NCBI GenBank assembly: GCA_033439765.1 | Contig: JAULSN010000003.1 | Location: 1,922,001-1,986,000, forward strand | From: Lasiosphaeria ovina | Taxonomy: Eukaryota; Ascomycota; Sordariomycetes; Sordariales; Lasiosphaeriaceae | Direction of reading: 5' to 3' | Length of the DNA stretch: 64,000 nucleotides | In this document: one piece after another, positions 45,687 to 56,633 of the stretch | How positions within the stretch are numbered: the stretch's first letter is position 1 | How the letters are laid out: each line of letters opens with the position of its first letter | Made by a program: the position numbers and the translations under genes | Notes under the pieces: model-generated | What the model was told of the DNA's origin: nothing | The model's input: only the letters and a program-made list of their open reading frames with translations | The model's database searches: none

Positions 45687-47309
45687 ATGTCTTCTGGTCA
45701 GAACGGCAGTGTTCGCGAGTCTCGCGTGTACCCTGTTCGCGTTTCGCGCGGCCCTGACCGCCCCATGTCGTCGTCGTCCCTGACTCGTCCAAACTCATTC
45801 GACCCGTCAAACGTTCTAACCACACTCAACCTTGAGGCTTTTCACGATCGCCATGCCAATTTGTGCCTCTGCTGCGGAAAACCCATTGCCTTCCCGGCCG
45901 GCTGCTGCCGCGTCAAGGACTGCAAGGACTGTCATCGTAACAGTTGCTCCCGTCACGAGTTGAAAGGAAGGGTTGGCCAACACGCAAAGGGTTGCGCCGA
46001 TTACCACCACCCCTTCGAGCTGGTCCCGGCCAACATCGTGCCCTCTGGCGGTCGCCCCGTCGAGCCTCGCTGCACCATCGTGGCCAATATCAACAACCAC
46101 GTAGCCCAGGGAAAGCCCCTCTTCACCAGGGCGAACTTGCGAATGATTGACCAGGGCCTCAAGAAGATCACCCTCCATAGCAGTCCCGACATGCAGGTTC
46201 AGGTCAAAGACATCCGCGGAAAGACCACCAACTTCACGCTCTCGCTGGGAGTTGCTCACGATCCCTGGGCTCACGGACTCCGCAACATGGGCGACAACAT
46301 TGGAGATTCCGCTGCGGACCTTGCCATGTAAGCAACAGCCCTCCCTTCCACCCGTCCGCACGCCTCTCGTGGCGCGACTATTGCTGCTCGCCAGGCAGCT
46401 GCTCGTCGTGCCGCGGTCGCTGCTCCTCGCCTTGATCCTCGCCCTGCTGCTGCTGTTGCTGCTGCTGTTGCTACTATTACCGCGGAGACCTCGACCGCTG
46501 CTGCCAACGTTACTGCGGAGAACTCGATCACCACTGCCGCCAATAAAGACGACGGCAGCAGCAGCACCGCGATCCAGTGCTACGTCCAGGACCCCGCGTA
46601 CAACGAGATTGACAAGGCGTCCCTGGGCCAGGCTGGCGTCGAGGTCCTCGACGACCCACGCGGCTTTCTCAAGCTCAACAGCGCCAGCGTCGTCGTCGGC
46701 ATCGCGCTCGACTTCCCGCTCAAGCAGATCGTCGCCGACATTGCGCGCCCGGCCGTCATCATCTGGGATAAATACTGCCTCTGCGGCAAGGACTGGTGGG
46801 TTTCTTTTCTGTCTTCTCTCTCTAGCATTGCTTTTATCCCTTCTCATTTCCTCTCCTGCTTTTTCTTGGTCTGCTTTCGCTCCCACACCCCCGCTTGAAC
46901 AACGTTGTAATCTGCACACATTGCACACGCACACACTAACTCATTGATAATTACCAGCATCCACCATTCGGACCGCAAGGCGAAAGAGGGCGAGGACGAG
47001 TGAGTTTCTCCCTGTCCTTCCATTATCTGTCCCTGCCTTTCTCTGCCCTTGCTTCACTCTCTGTGCTCCCCTCTCCTCGTCTGAACCCACGCCTTTTCTG
47101 CTTCACACAAGACTGTCAAATAAACTCTACCGAAAAGGGGCCACATGCTAACTTCTTAATCAACAACCACCAACAGTAACGGCTCGAACCCCATGACTCC
47201 GCGCGTCGCGGCCATGCTCAAGGTCGCGTATAATGAGGTCAAGTTCCCCGGCAACGAGTTCGGCGCCTTCGGGGACCTGGCCATCTACATTCGTAAGTTC
47301 ATCGCTTGA
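45687..47309 (+). CDS. SRR1-like domain protein with Cys-rich N-terminal region
   Basis: The start is ATG 45687 (MSSGQNGSVRES). The first part has a Cys/His-rich segment (LCLCCGKP, GCCRVKDCKDCHRNSC) that may bind zinc. The frame meets TAA at 46329-46331, which is the start of a good donor (GTAAGC at 46328). A frame-keeping intron to about 46558 is possible; otherwise the TAA is a real stop before an Ala-rich stretch. After it comes an SRR1-like domain: CYVQDPAYNEIDKASL, GVEVLDDPRGFLKLNSAS, FPLKQIVADIARPAVIIWDK. Further exons are 46958-46999 and 47177 onward (NPMTPRVAAMLKVAYNEVK, GDLAIYIRK). SRR1 proteins are implicated in circadian or heme-linked regulation in other eukaryotes. A GTAAGT at 47292 may start another intron, so the end is provisional. 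Confidence 0.7.
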
Positions 47310-48883
47310 GCAACTTGTTTCTGTTTTGGTCTGGGCTGCGCGCGGGAACGGAGGGCTTTAAGTTGAATGTTGAGGGATCAGCACGTGTCAGAATGGGGCT
47401 TGGGGGTTGTCTAGCTAGCCTTCTGTAGTTGTCTGGTCTGTATTTCCCCTCTTGGGAGGAAATATCGGCAATCCCGAAATGAAACGCATATTATCAGACT
47501 GTCTGTCAGCCAAGCATAAGGACGGAAAACTGATCGCTGATTTTGCCTAAATCCACAATAACCATCTTGCAGCGGCGGTCCTGCGTGCAGCTTTTTTATA
47601 ACTGCTCGTATTAATCTGCTGACGCCGCAGGTGCGATAGATTGCCTGCGGCGACTTTCGGCCAACCAGAACTGCCTCCAAGCGAGAGCTCGACGTCGAGC
47701 CCTTTTGTGCGACAGCCTCCGTTCTTCAGCCCCCAATTTAATTCCTACATATTTCCCCTGCAACCCTGTTACGGATTTGTCGTTCCATGTTTTGCGGCTG
47801 GATTGGTTGAATCTCTGCGCTTTTCTGCAGGGCCAAAGATTCAGTAAGTGCCGTGGGCTTGGCTTCAAACTTCCTTCAATATTTTCGCATAGCTGGCTAT
47901 TTGAAGCTTATTCGGCTTGTCACACAACATCACCTTCACCGGGCTTAATATTAAAACATCAGATGCGTACTTCCTATTTCTCTGATCCCACATGGCATAC
48001 TGGGATGTGGCACACTGGCCGTCGGGTTTTAGCTTGAGCTGAGTCTTTCAGTAGAGACTCTGACCAAAAACTGTGGGAAACCCGCAACGTTACTGCTGTC
48101 GTGGTTGTGGCCAGATAGCTGCTGTTGCCAAGATTGCTAGGCAACAGGCACTTGTCTTATCCGTTGGTGCAGCGATAGCCTGCAGCGTATCGCTCGTCAC
48201 ATTCTGTAGAGTGTAGACAAACATCCCCCCCTTCACCGTCACCGGATGTAGGCCCGGCCGAGCAGAGTTTCATCCGCCCTCTATCAAAACCTCAGCTCAT
48301 CTGCATGCTATCGGGAAACACCACTCTCATAGTTCTCCAAGACCCTCAGCCTACAGCACTTGACAAGAAACGCTCAAGACTCGCTCTCAGGGTTGAATTA
48401 TCTACGCTCACTGCCGCAAGTTCTCACATCTTGGCCTTGCTCTCCTTCACTGACCCATTTACTTGATGCAACAACGGCAGTTTCAGTCGCAACGACAGCA
48501 CGCCATGCTAATATCATAGCGTCTCAGTTTCAATAACCAAACATCTCGGCTCCATCAAATCCGTTCAGCTCATCGGTCGGTCTTAGACTTGGGTTCCCTG
48601 AGCAATATGCCAACAACTAAGACGACGGCTGTGAGGGATTCGGAGAATCCAAGGCAATCAGCGAAGATCAACGCAGCTGAGATGAGCTACAGAGAAGATG
48701 CTGCTCAAGAGAGACAGCCCGGCCGTTGTTCTGGCCACCGCGAGTATGCATAAAGAGTCTGTCCGTGATCTCCATCTTGACAGCATTTTTTGTCCATTCC
48801 CCATCACTCCAACACAATCACACAGTTTAGACAAGCCACAAACCTCTCCAACAGACAAAGAACCGCATCCTGAAATCTTAACC
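47310..48883. other. intergenic, no gene seen
   Basis: Short frames only. It carries the 3' flank of the SRR1-like gene and the promoter of the next secreted-protein gene. Confidence 0.6.
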
Positions 48884-49542
48884 ATGAAGCTCTCCATCAT
48901 CCCCGTCGTCGCCATGTTGGCCTCCGCCCTGGCCGCCCCGAGCGTCGAGGTTGTCTCGACGGACATGGTCACTCGCGCGACTGCAATCAGCCTCAATGAG
49001 ACCGAAGGCAAGTCTTGCATTTCCTCTCCACTGCTATGCTGCCAAAAAGATTAGAAGAACCAGCTCTAACAAAACATCACGGGTAGTCTTTGCCTTCGCC
49101 GCCCCAGAGTCGTGCAAGATCCTCAGCTGCATCGAGGTCATTGCCGAGGCTGTGTGCATCACCAACGCCATCGAGAAGGACGACTGGACGGGCATCATCA
49201 AATGCGCCAAGAAGAAGGAGGTAAGTAAGCCAATACGCTCCCTCCGTGTATCTCCCACACGAGTCTCTTGCTTTCTGATTTTCCTGGGCATCATCTCACC
49301 AAACTGCATTTCTGGGCATAATTATCCCACCGATTCACCAGTCGGCGGGTTTCTTGCAAACGGTTTCTAAGCATCTCACCCCCCGCCCTCACCCCTTCTC
49401 TCGGCATCTCATCTCACCCTCTGTCGTCTGATTCCCTGTGTGTGGTTTGCTGACGCCGAGTCTTCCACGATCCCAGCTGTGCGGATGCGCCGGCTGCTAC
49501 AGCAAGCTTGGCGACTTTCTCGAGAAATACGGAATTTGCTGA
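48884..49542 (+). CDS. small secreted cysteine-rich protein (107 aa)
   Basis: Three exons: 48884-49007, 49087-49220 and 49477-49542. The first intron has a GC donor (AAG|GCAAGT) and TAG acceptor; the second is GTAAGT...CCAG. The 107-residue product has a signal peptide (MKLSIIPVVAMLASALAAP) and eight cysteines (ESCKILSC, AVC, IKC, LCGCAGC, GIC). This pattern is typical of fungal secreted effector-like proteins. The splice model is supported because both joins place the cysteine-rich sequence in one frame ending in TGA. Function is unknown; it may act at the host or substrate interface. Confidence 0.8.
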
Positions 49543-49959
49543 GCGGCCGCTTTGTCAGCCTGGGTGGCCGGCTGTGCGTGAGTTGGTATGGTTGTCAGAT
49601 AGTCGCGGGATCACTGATCATATGTGCATGTGTGGAGAAAATTCACCTTTGTTGCTCAAGCAAGGCGTGGAGGTGGCAGATTCAGTGTCCGTGATGCACC
49701 GTTGATGAAGATGTTGGTTTTTATTTCATCTCATTCATTCATTTGCTCCTTGCCCGGGCTCGACCTTCATTTTATGCCACCTAGGTAGGATACCAAATTG
49801 CATGTCAACATGTCCCAACCCATTTCCAGTTCCGCATGTGAAAACCCAAATGTGCCACCCGTTTAGTTACGGTGTCCCTTTGCCCGGCATGCCACGAAAA
49901 AGGGCCGCACCGTCTGCTGGGGCAGCGGAGGGGCGAGGTTACCGGCCCAGCGAGCTAGC
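49543..49959. other. short intergenic region between convergent genes
   Basis: This holds the 3' ends of two small secreted-protein genes transcribed towards each other. No further gene seen. Confidence 0.6.
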
Positions 49960-50243
49960 TCAAACACAATAAGGAAGGCCGTTGATATACTGGCAGCTCC
50001 CGGAGCAGATGGCGGTGAGCTGTAGCTGGTGCGAGGCGTTGCAGACATTGATGATATTCTTGCTGCCGTTCCATCCACACTGATAGGTTCCTGTTCAGCA
50101 ATGTTAGCACAAGATTAGGCACTGGAGGGGGGCAGGATAGGTGTAGGGGAATACGTGCCTGGGGTGCAGGAGGTGACCGAGGTAGTCTGTGCCGCGCCGA
50201 AGGCGGCGAAGGCGATGGCGGCGATGAGGGTCTGAAACTGCAT
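49960..50243 (-). CDS. small secreted cysteine-rich protein (71 aa)
   Basis: Two exons, 50243-50159 and 50090-49960, giving 71 residues. The 68-bp intron again has a GC donor (CAG|GCACGT) and CAG acceptor. The GT alternative four bases downstream shifts the second exon out of the cysteine-rich frame. A signal peptide (TLIAAIAFAAFGAAQ) is followed by six cysteines in the order CTPGTYQC, NVCN, AICSGSC, LPYC. That spacing is shared by a widespread group of tiny fungal secreted proteins of unknown role. A TATAAA box lies about 112 bp upstream and a TG microsatellite lies in the leader. Confidence 0.78.
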
Positions 50244-50284
50244 TTTGGATGGATTCTGAGCTGAAAATGGGAGTTTCTGAGTGG

Positions 50285-50304
50285 TTGTGTGTGTGTGTGT
50301 GTGT
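50285..50304. repeat. (TG)n microsatellite in a 5' leader
   Basis: A short TG run 40-60 bases upstream of the ATG of the 71-residue secreted protein, between its TATA box and start codon. Confidence 0.7.
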
Positions 50305-50354
50305 TTGTGTTTGGTGAGACAGATGAGACTAAAACGCTGGAAATATCTGCTCTC

Positions 50355-50360
50355 TTTATA
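50355..50360 (-). promoter_or_regulatory. TATA box of the 71-aa secreted protein
   Basis: TATAAA on the minus strand, 112 bases upstream of ATG 50243 and correctly oriented. Confidence 0.5.
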
Positions 50361-53354
50361 CTTGCCGGACCAGACCAGTGGGACCAGGGGGATCACCCCA
50401 GAGAGGGCAAAGAGTGAATGAGCTCGGACCGGGCAGCCTCGAGGATGATCACGATCTGCTAGTTCCAGTTCCACGGATGGCAGATGAGTTCCGGCTGGCG
50501 AATGCCTGGGCGGCGGCCATGCCCGGCGCTAGAAGCGAAGTCAGCAAATTTAGAATGTGGTTGCACTCCGCGTAATCCATTACCTACGTTAGGCAAGGCA
50601 GTTGGTTGTTGGGTTAGTAAGCGAGTTCAACTGCAACCCCCTCCAATCCACACTCGAGTGCTCTATACGGCAGTCGGTGCGAACCGCGCCGCAGTGCATA
50701 TGAAGAGGATTTATGCAATGTTGTAATAACGTATTGCTGTCACAACATCGACAGTCGTTGGTCAGACTTTGGAGGTAACCAACAACTAATTAACAAAAGC
50801 GCCTAGTGGATCCAAATGTAACCAATTCATTTGGTAGCGGTAAGCTGGGCAACAGCGGGGTTCCGACTATTAAATCCCCATATGGATTAGATGGTGATCC
50901 GTATTCCGTGCCGTGATCCTACTTTACAGGAAGCCGCCAGTATGACCTAATAGGTACATACCTTTAGGTACCTATAGCTCACAGCGGGGAAGGGCCGGTT
51001 GGAGCTCAGTTCCAGTGTTTATGGACCAAATCAGTTCGGTTTCGGTGGTCATGAGGCTAGTCATAGAAAATTAACCAACAATAACAACCCACGGCTTTTT
51101 CCATACCAAAACAACCACAAACAAGAAATGCCGAGTCGGCACCTAGGTGAGGGGTATAAAAACGGTAAAGGCACAACAATACCACTCCCCAACCAAGGCA
51201 CCTCAAAGATGCACGTGCACTGGAGGGAATCCTTGGCCCCCAATCATACCTGTCGTATTGCTATACGTGGGCAGGTATGTGCATACTGTACCTGAACCAG
51301 TGAAATTCCAGGACGGACACCTTCCTCGATCGGCCACTTGACCGGGATGGGACATGAACAAATCTGCATCTTTAAATCCCACCCACCTTTAAACCATTTC
51401 CAACGCGCGAAAAGTTGCATGAGCTCATAGCACCCAGTCATGTGTCCGCCCGCCTCGAGGCAAACTGTGAAAGAGTGGCACGGGGCTTTACCTAATGTAT
51501 AATGTAATCACGATATGTAAACAGGGTACTAAGCCCGGCAAAAAGGCGGTGTTGGAGCTGTCAGGTCTTGGTATGGAAGGATCTGACGCTTGTTGCCTGC
51601 CGGCTGCTGACTGTGCCGAGTTACTCGGCGCCAAGCGTGCTGTTAACAGCGGCAAGTGCACGCGCAGAACACGAGGTTGAGGCCTACAGCCATGTAGAAA
51701 AACCAAGTTCCTAAACTCTCCCAATTGGGACATAGCAGCGGAGATCCAGGGTCAAGGGCGGTCATCAAAGCGATAAACTCCAGACGCCAAGCGGCTAGGG
51801 ATGCATACCTAGGTCTATGCAGATCTCACCGTCCAGGCAACATCACATCAGCAGGGCGCCGAGGACGAGCCGTCGGAAAATCAGTGAGACGCCATGATGG
51901 AGATGAGATGGTTCGTGGGTTCTTTTGAGGCGATGTGGAATAATGGGCAGGGGATGTGATGGGAGAAACATGAAAAGCCGCCCAGTGCCGCGGATTATTG
52001 CCCCCCCCCCCCGGGTGTGAATGCTGGACAGCAGTGCATCGAAACATAGACTCACGCTGTTGGGTTTCTGGAGACTCAGTTTCATGAGCCATTGATGGTC
52101 TGATCACGCAGCCAGGTTCAGTAAGAGAAGAGGTAGCAAGGACGCGATGGTTGTTGAAAGCTCGCATCGCGCCAATACCTCGCCGTGGGGGGAATCGGTT
52201 GGAATCTGTGTGTGAAGAATGTGAAACTGAGAGAAGACAGGGAGAGTTGGTGATAAGGAAGAAAGAAAATGCACCGCATGGCTAACCATCAAGCATTTGG
52301 GAGGAGGCCGGGTTTATATAGATCAAATATGGTCTGCAGGCCCAAGGCAGGGCGGAGCGGAGACTCTAGACATACACTCGGGCTGGTAATCATTCTCCCC
52401 GGAAAGATTACCGACAGCGCCCCAATCCTGCCACAGAGAGATATCATGGACCCACAGTACGCAGATCCCCTTTACCGTAAAGTGGCCAAGACAGGTTCCT
52501 GGCCAAACAAACTAACAAAGTCGTCAGGCAGCCAAGAAAACAGCACAGGTGCCACAGCGGCTGAAACCGCGGCGGCCACAGGCCAACCGCTCGCAACTAC
52601 TGTTTATAGACAGGATTCAGGGATTCATGATATCCATATTGTACTTCCAGGATTGCTTACTGGAGCACGAGCGCGAGTAATGAGCAATTTCGAGTAGATT
52701 ACCCCCAAGGCTCTTGCTCTGCGTTACCGGGAATCCCGCGACGGGGGTGGTTGTACGGGTAACAAGACACAACAGGCGGATGACAACATTTCCGGGAAAA
52801 ATAGCAATATAGGTATAACAAAAACAATCTACCTGCTCCAGGCTGCCACCGCGGGTATATCAGCCGCCGCCGCCAATTGGCAGACTGGTCCCCGGCCCGG
52901 ACGCGCGCGGTCAGAATTGTCACTGCTCGCATTCTTTGCTCGCATTTGTGCTCGCACCGCTTTGGCGCTGCGTGCTACTACAGAGTTGCAACATCGTCAG
53001 CTTGAGTAGCGTGAGTTGATTGTTTTCCAATATGGACAGGTCGCACACGAGGCTCGGTCCTTTTGCAATTGCTGGGACCCGGCGACCTGCAACCCGGCTA
53101 CAGCAACACCACCACGCCACACTAAGGTGCGCAGCATCGACATCATGGCCACACGGACGTAGAGGCGGTGCCCGAGACACAGCAAGGTTAGGGATTCAGC
53201 ACTGCCGACGGTAGACAGTCTCGATCCATCTGAGTATTGCCTCACGTCATGTCCATCAATGCTCGAGTCCGAAGTTATTCTTATCCTCGGACTCTGTCTC
53301 AGGAATAGTTACGACATGCATTCGACGAGTGGAACAACTAGACGAGAATAGAGG
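50361..53354. other. 3 kb without a supported gene
   Basis: Frames of up to 142 codons occur (for example 52269-52697 plus) but have no recognisable content or splice context. A 12-base C run lies at 52001-52012. Confidence 0.5.
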
Positions 53355-53360
53355 TATAAA
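53355..53360 (+). promoter_or_regulatory. TATA box of the 104-aa secreted protein
   Basis: TATAAA, 130 bases upstream of ATG 53490, in the expected place for a strongly expressed fungal gene. Confidence 0.5.
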
Positions 53361-53489
53361 GATCAACCATTTTCCTCATCAGTGTTGCTGTCTTTTGTTA
53401 TCCATCAACCAGACAGTCACCAGCAATCACACAGCAAGTACTTCTACAAACTCTTCAACTCCCAGGCCAAACCAACTTGATCAGCAACC

Positions 53490-53904
53490 ATGAAGCTCTC
53501 CGCCAACATCTTTGTCCTCCTCGCGGCTGCCGCCACCGTCTGCGCCTCCCCGGCCATTGACGCGCGCGATGTTACGGCCAGCGTCAGCGTCCACGAGGGC
53601 GAGTTCCTCTTCGTTGGCGCCGACACGGTGTGTGACGATCCGTTGACCACTCTGAAGTTGCGACCTATGCCCAGCTATGGGCATGCAAACTGCATATCTT
53701 ATGCTAACTTTCCTCTCTCTCCTCTAGTCCACGTTCGAGAAGCGCGGCCTCGACGTCGAGGCCCGGTGCAGCGGCTTTCTACCTCCCCATTCCGACTGCG
53801 ACCCGGGCAAGTGCCAGTGCATTGGAGACAACGGCTGCTGGTCGTGCAATGGCGGGCGCATGCAGTGCCAGCCGGGACCCGGCTCGGGCCAGTGCTGGAC
53901 CTAG
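53490..53904 (+). CDS. small secreted cysteine-rich protein with Kex2 site (104 aa)
   Basis: Two exons, 53490-53627 and 53728-53904, with a 100-bp intron (GTGTGT...CTAG) in phase 0, giving 104 residues. The signal peptide is about 19 residues (LSANIFVLLAAAATVCAS). A propeptide-like stretch ends in EKR, a Kex2 cleavage site at the start of the second exon. The mature part carries eight cysteines in a compact pattern (RCSG, SDCDPGKCQC, NGCWSC, MQCQ, GQCW), suggesting four disulfides. No named family is recognised. The layout (signal, pro-region, Kex2 site, disulfide-rich core) fits secreted effectors or defensin-like proteins. Confidence 0.82.
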
Positions 53905-54416
53905 ATTCGATTCTCCAGGCCACACTGCCATGACAGGGAGTATCGGGAGGCACATCGACCGTTTGGAGAGGGCGCGAAATGTTCAACACAGAGCACACTT
54001 ACGGTTAGAGTACAAGGAGCACAGACGGGCAGCTGCTGTGGAGGAAACGGCATGGGCTTTGCAATTAGTCTAGTCTGGAAAATCGCAAGCCGGCTATAAC
54101 AGTCGGGATCACACTCTTTACAATTGACGTTCAACACCTACACAGGCTCTCCGTACTTAAATCCTATCGTGGTGGCCTTTGAGTATGTGATGAAAAAGAA
54201 TGCCAGTCAACGCCGCTGAAAGAGTTTCGACAACTTGCTGTGTTCCACGGCGACTGACGAGAGACACGAGTAACTAAATCGGACAGATGCAATGCAGCGG
54301 TGAAGATACGTAGTTGGAAGAATTATGTAAAGCAGGCAGCAATCAACTGAAAGTACGTGCGTAATGTGAGACGAATCTGGGCTCACGAAATTTCCTTTTT
54401 CGACGCATAGGATCAC
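53905..54416. other. intergenic, no gene seen
   Basis: This is the 3' flank of the 104-residue secreted protein. No supported coding sequence. Confidence 0.6.
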
Positions 54417-54555
54417 CCTAGCTAAGGGAAGAATTAAGGAAAGTTTGGGATAAATCAGCCATGGCTCACCCCAGCTTACCCGAGCTCAGGACTACGAAGG
54501 AAGAAGGAAATTTTCGAATGCCCAGATTCGTCTCAGATTACCAGGCTGTGATCTG
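54417..54555 (+). repeat. dispersed repeat, copy 2 of 2
   Basis: This matches 4863-4996 in the same orientation. It lies 180 bases upstream of the next secreted-protein gene, so it may form part of that promoter. There are no coding motifs and no clear terminal repeats. Confidence 0.75.
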
Positions 54556-54733
54556 CAAATCATTCCTCTGGTCTGCAATGCTGCGCCCGGGTTCGCGCAA
54601 TCGGCAGGGACATATAGCCGGAATTCGACTTCCGGGTCGAGCATCAGCGCGGTTTCTTGAGCATCATATCACCTCCGACCTCGGCAAGGGCACCCGAAAG
54701 ACGAAACATCCGCGAACCAGGCCAGTAAAGACA

Positions 54734-55517
54734 ATGATGAGACCCCCGACGGCTCCAATGTTAACAGTACCGTTCCTCCTCGCGGTGCACCTAGCCTCCG
54801 CGCAGCAGGCTCCCAACTCCACCAGCAGCTGCGCCGAGGAGTCCGCCACGCAGCCGTCGTGGAACATAGCGGACTGGACGGCAGACTTCAGCGACGTGGA
54901 GAACACGGGCGGTAGCGTCATCTTCGAGCTGCGCAACAACGCGGCCAACTATACGACGCTGTGCTTCCAACGCGGCGCGCTGAGCCAGTGCTTCTGGGTC
55001 GCGGGCACTGACAGCGACGCCGCCGAAACCTACTTCGCCTTCAACCCGGCCACGGATCGGCTCGGCATAAACCAGACGTGGGTGTGTCCTGGGGCGGCTG
55101 CCGCTGCCGCTGCTGACGGTTCGGACCCAACACGGTAATACTGCCCCTTTTCCGATGCCATGTTGGCCATTTCTTTTAAGATTATGTCGTGTGATTACAA
55201 ATCGGCTCAAAGGTTCTCTGCCGCCGGTTCAACCAAATCTCACTCAGCTGACTGTGTAACTCTCCACGACTCTGCACGCGCGGCGGGCCAGCGGTTGACT
55301 CGGATGCAGCAGACCACACGCGCAACTCTTCAACGCCGTCGCGACCGCTACCGTGCTGCAGAACTGCACGGAAGCTGGGGACGACCCTCCTTGGGATGTC
55401 ATCTGTGGCGCGCGGGGCGGGACCATCTTCGGCTCGCTCACGTCATTGGTTGCTCGGTCGGGTGGCTTGACTCGCCGCATCTCGAAAGCAGGAGGTGGGC
55501 ATGGAAACGGGCTCTGA
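54734..55517 (+). CDS. secreted protein of unknown function (about 202 aa)
   Basis: ATG 54734 (MMRPPTAPMLTVPFLLAVHL) opens with a signal peptide ending near SAQQ. The first exon (54734-55134) encodes CAEESA, SVIFELRNNAANYTTLCF, LSQCFWVAG and INQTWVCPG, a cysteine and beta-strand pattern seen in several fungal secreted families. The frame meets TAA just after a donor-like CG|GTAATA. An intron to about 55309 (GATGCAG) joins in frame to AQLFNAVATATVLQNCTEA, DVICGARGGTIFGSL, ending at TGA 55515-55517. The second exon is inferred from its protein-like frame. Without splicing the protein would be 134 residues. Function unknown. Confidence 0.65.
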
Positions 55518-56150
55518 GACGTAGGAAGATCTGCTGTCATATGGAAGACGGATGTTGCAAGGATATGAAGAAGGGACTGGGCGCCGGAAGTCGCGGAGTA
55601 TTGCAGTTTTCGATTGTCTTTCCGGTGTAACCCAGCGGCAGAAGACTCTTTCTGTGTACGGCCCGGGCATGCAATACCCCAAAGTCTAAGAAGGTTTCTC
55701 CTTCCTGTTCTGATCAAAGACATTGCGATGCTCGCACTCAACTCTCGAAGACGGTTAGGGTTAGGGTTAATTGCCTGTCGCTTCAACTTCCCCAAGTGCT
55801 CTTTCCTCGACCGCTCGGCGCAGCAGTAGAAAGGTTGCACTCGCTCATTGTGGAAGGAGGCACCTCCATCTTCTGTGAGCCGGAGACGCAACTCCGCAGT
55901 AGACCTAGCAGATTGCGCTACATCCTTGGAAATGCGTGTCTTCAGGAGCCCTCGGGTGCGTTCGACCTTTGGCCGCCATCACACGCCAATCTTGGCAGTT
56001 GCTTCCAGTCCTCAGCCAGGGGCCCTGCAAAATACCCCGCATCGCCAAGATCTGCAACTACCGCTTCGTCCCGTGGCAAATACCAAGAGCATCTCGACAA
56101 GGAGCAAACTCTCAACCGCAGCCGCAAAAGACCCAGCCAAGACGAGCACC
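55518..56150. other. intergenic with telomere-like motif
   Basis: No supported gene. It contains the short telomere-type repeat at 55753-55770 and the leader of the GFA-family gene. Confidence 0.6.
55753..55770 (+). repeat. short interstitial telomere-like repeat
   Basis: GGTTAGGGTTAGGGTTAA contains two complete TTAGGG units and part of a third, the fungal telomere repeat. It is too short to show a telomere; it may mark a healed break, an insertion by telomerase or a chance Rap/Tbf-type binding site. Confidence 0.6.
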
Positions 56151-56633
56151 ATGAATGTCAAATGCCAATGCGGCGCCGTGTCGTTTGAGACGCCTACGGC
56201 GGCCCCGATGTCCGTCTACCACTGCCACTGCACCGAATGCCAGAGGCAGAGTTCGTCGGCCTTTGGCACGAGCGCCATTTTCCCCGCCGACGGGCTCTTC
56301 CCCCTCGCGCCCGACCTAGCTGCTCGGCTTAGCTGCTGGACGCGCCCAGCCAAGGACGGCCGCACCATGGACTGCTACTTCTGCAACAAGTGTGGCACCC
56401 GGGTCATGCACCGCATTCGCGAGCCCGATGCCACGGAGCGCTCCACCGTGAGCATCAAGGGTGGCCTGATCGACGGCCTCGACTGGCACGGCGCCCAGCA
56501 CATCTACACCCGCAGCGCCGTCGTCCCCATCCCCGGAGGCGCCCAACGCTACGACACAACACCGCCTCCCATGGAGGGCCGGCCCACGTCTGACAGCGCC
56601 AAGAGCACCGGCAACGACGGCATCACCCCGTGA
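56151..56633 (+). CDS. GFA / CENP-V family zinc protein
   Basis: Single-exon gene of 160 residues. The cysteine ligands of the family are present: KCQCGAV near the N-terminus, HCHCTECQRQSSSAFGTSA, and later CNKCGTRVMH. The following RSTVSIKGGLIDGLDW and AQHIYTRSAV match the usual C-terminal half. Members bind two zinc ions. The founder is glutathione-dependent formaldehyde-activating enzyme, but most fungal relatives have unknown substrates. The start is the ATG just before NVKCQC, the normal family start. The frame is intact and the length is typical. Confidence 0.9.
   Translation: MNVKCQCGAVSFETPTAAPMSVYHCHCTECQRQSSSAFGTSAIFPADGLFPLAPDLAARLSCWTRPAKDGRTMDCYFCNKCGTRVMHRIREPDATERSTVSIKGGLIDGLDWHGAQHIYTRSAVVPIPGGAQRYDTTPPPMEGRPTSDSAKSTGNDGITP

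Noticed and set aside
45816..46934. Open frame of 372 codons on the minus strand
   Set aside because: It lies antisense to the SRR1-like gene, whose plus-strand frame carries the domain motifs; the minus frame is a GC-driven shadow with no recognisable content.
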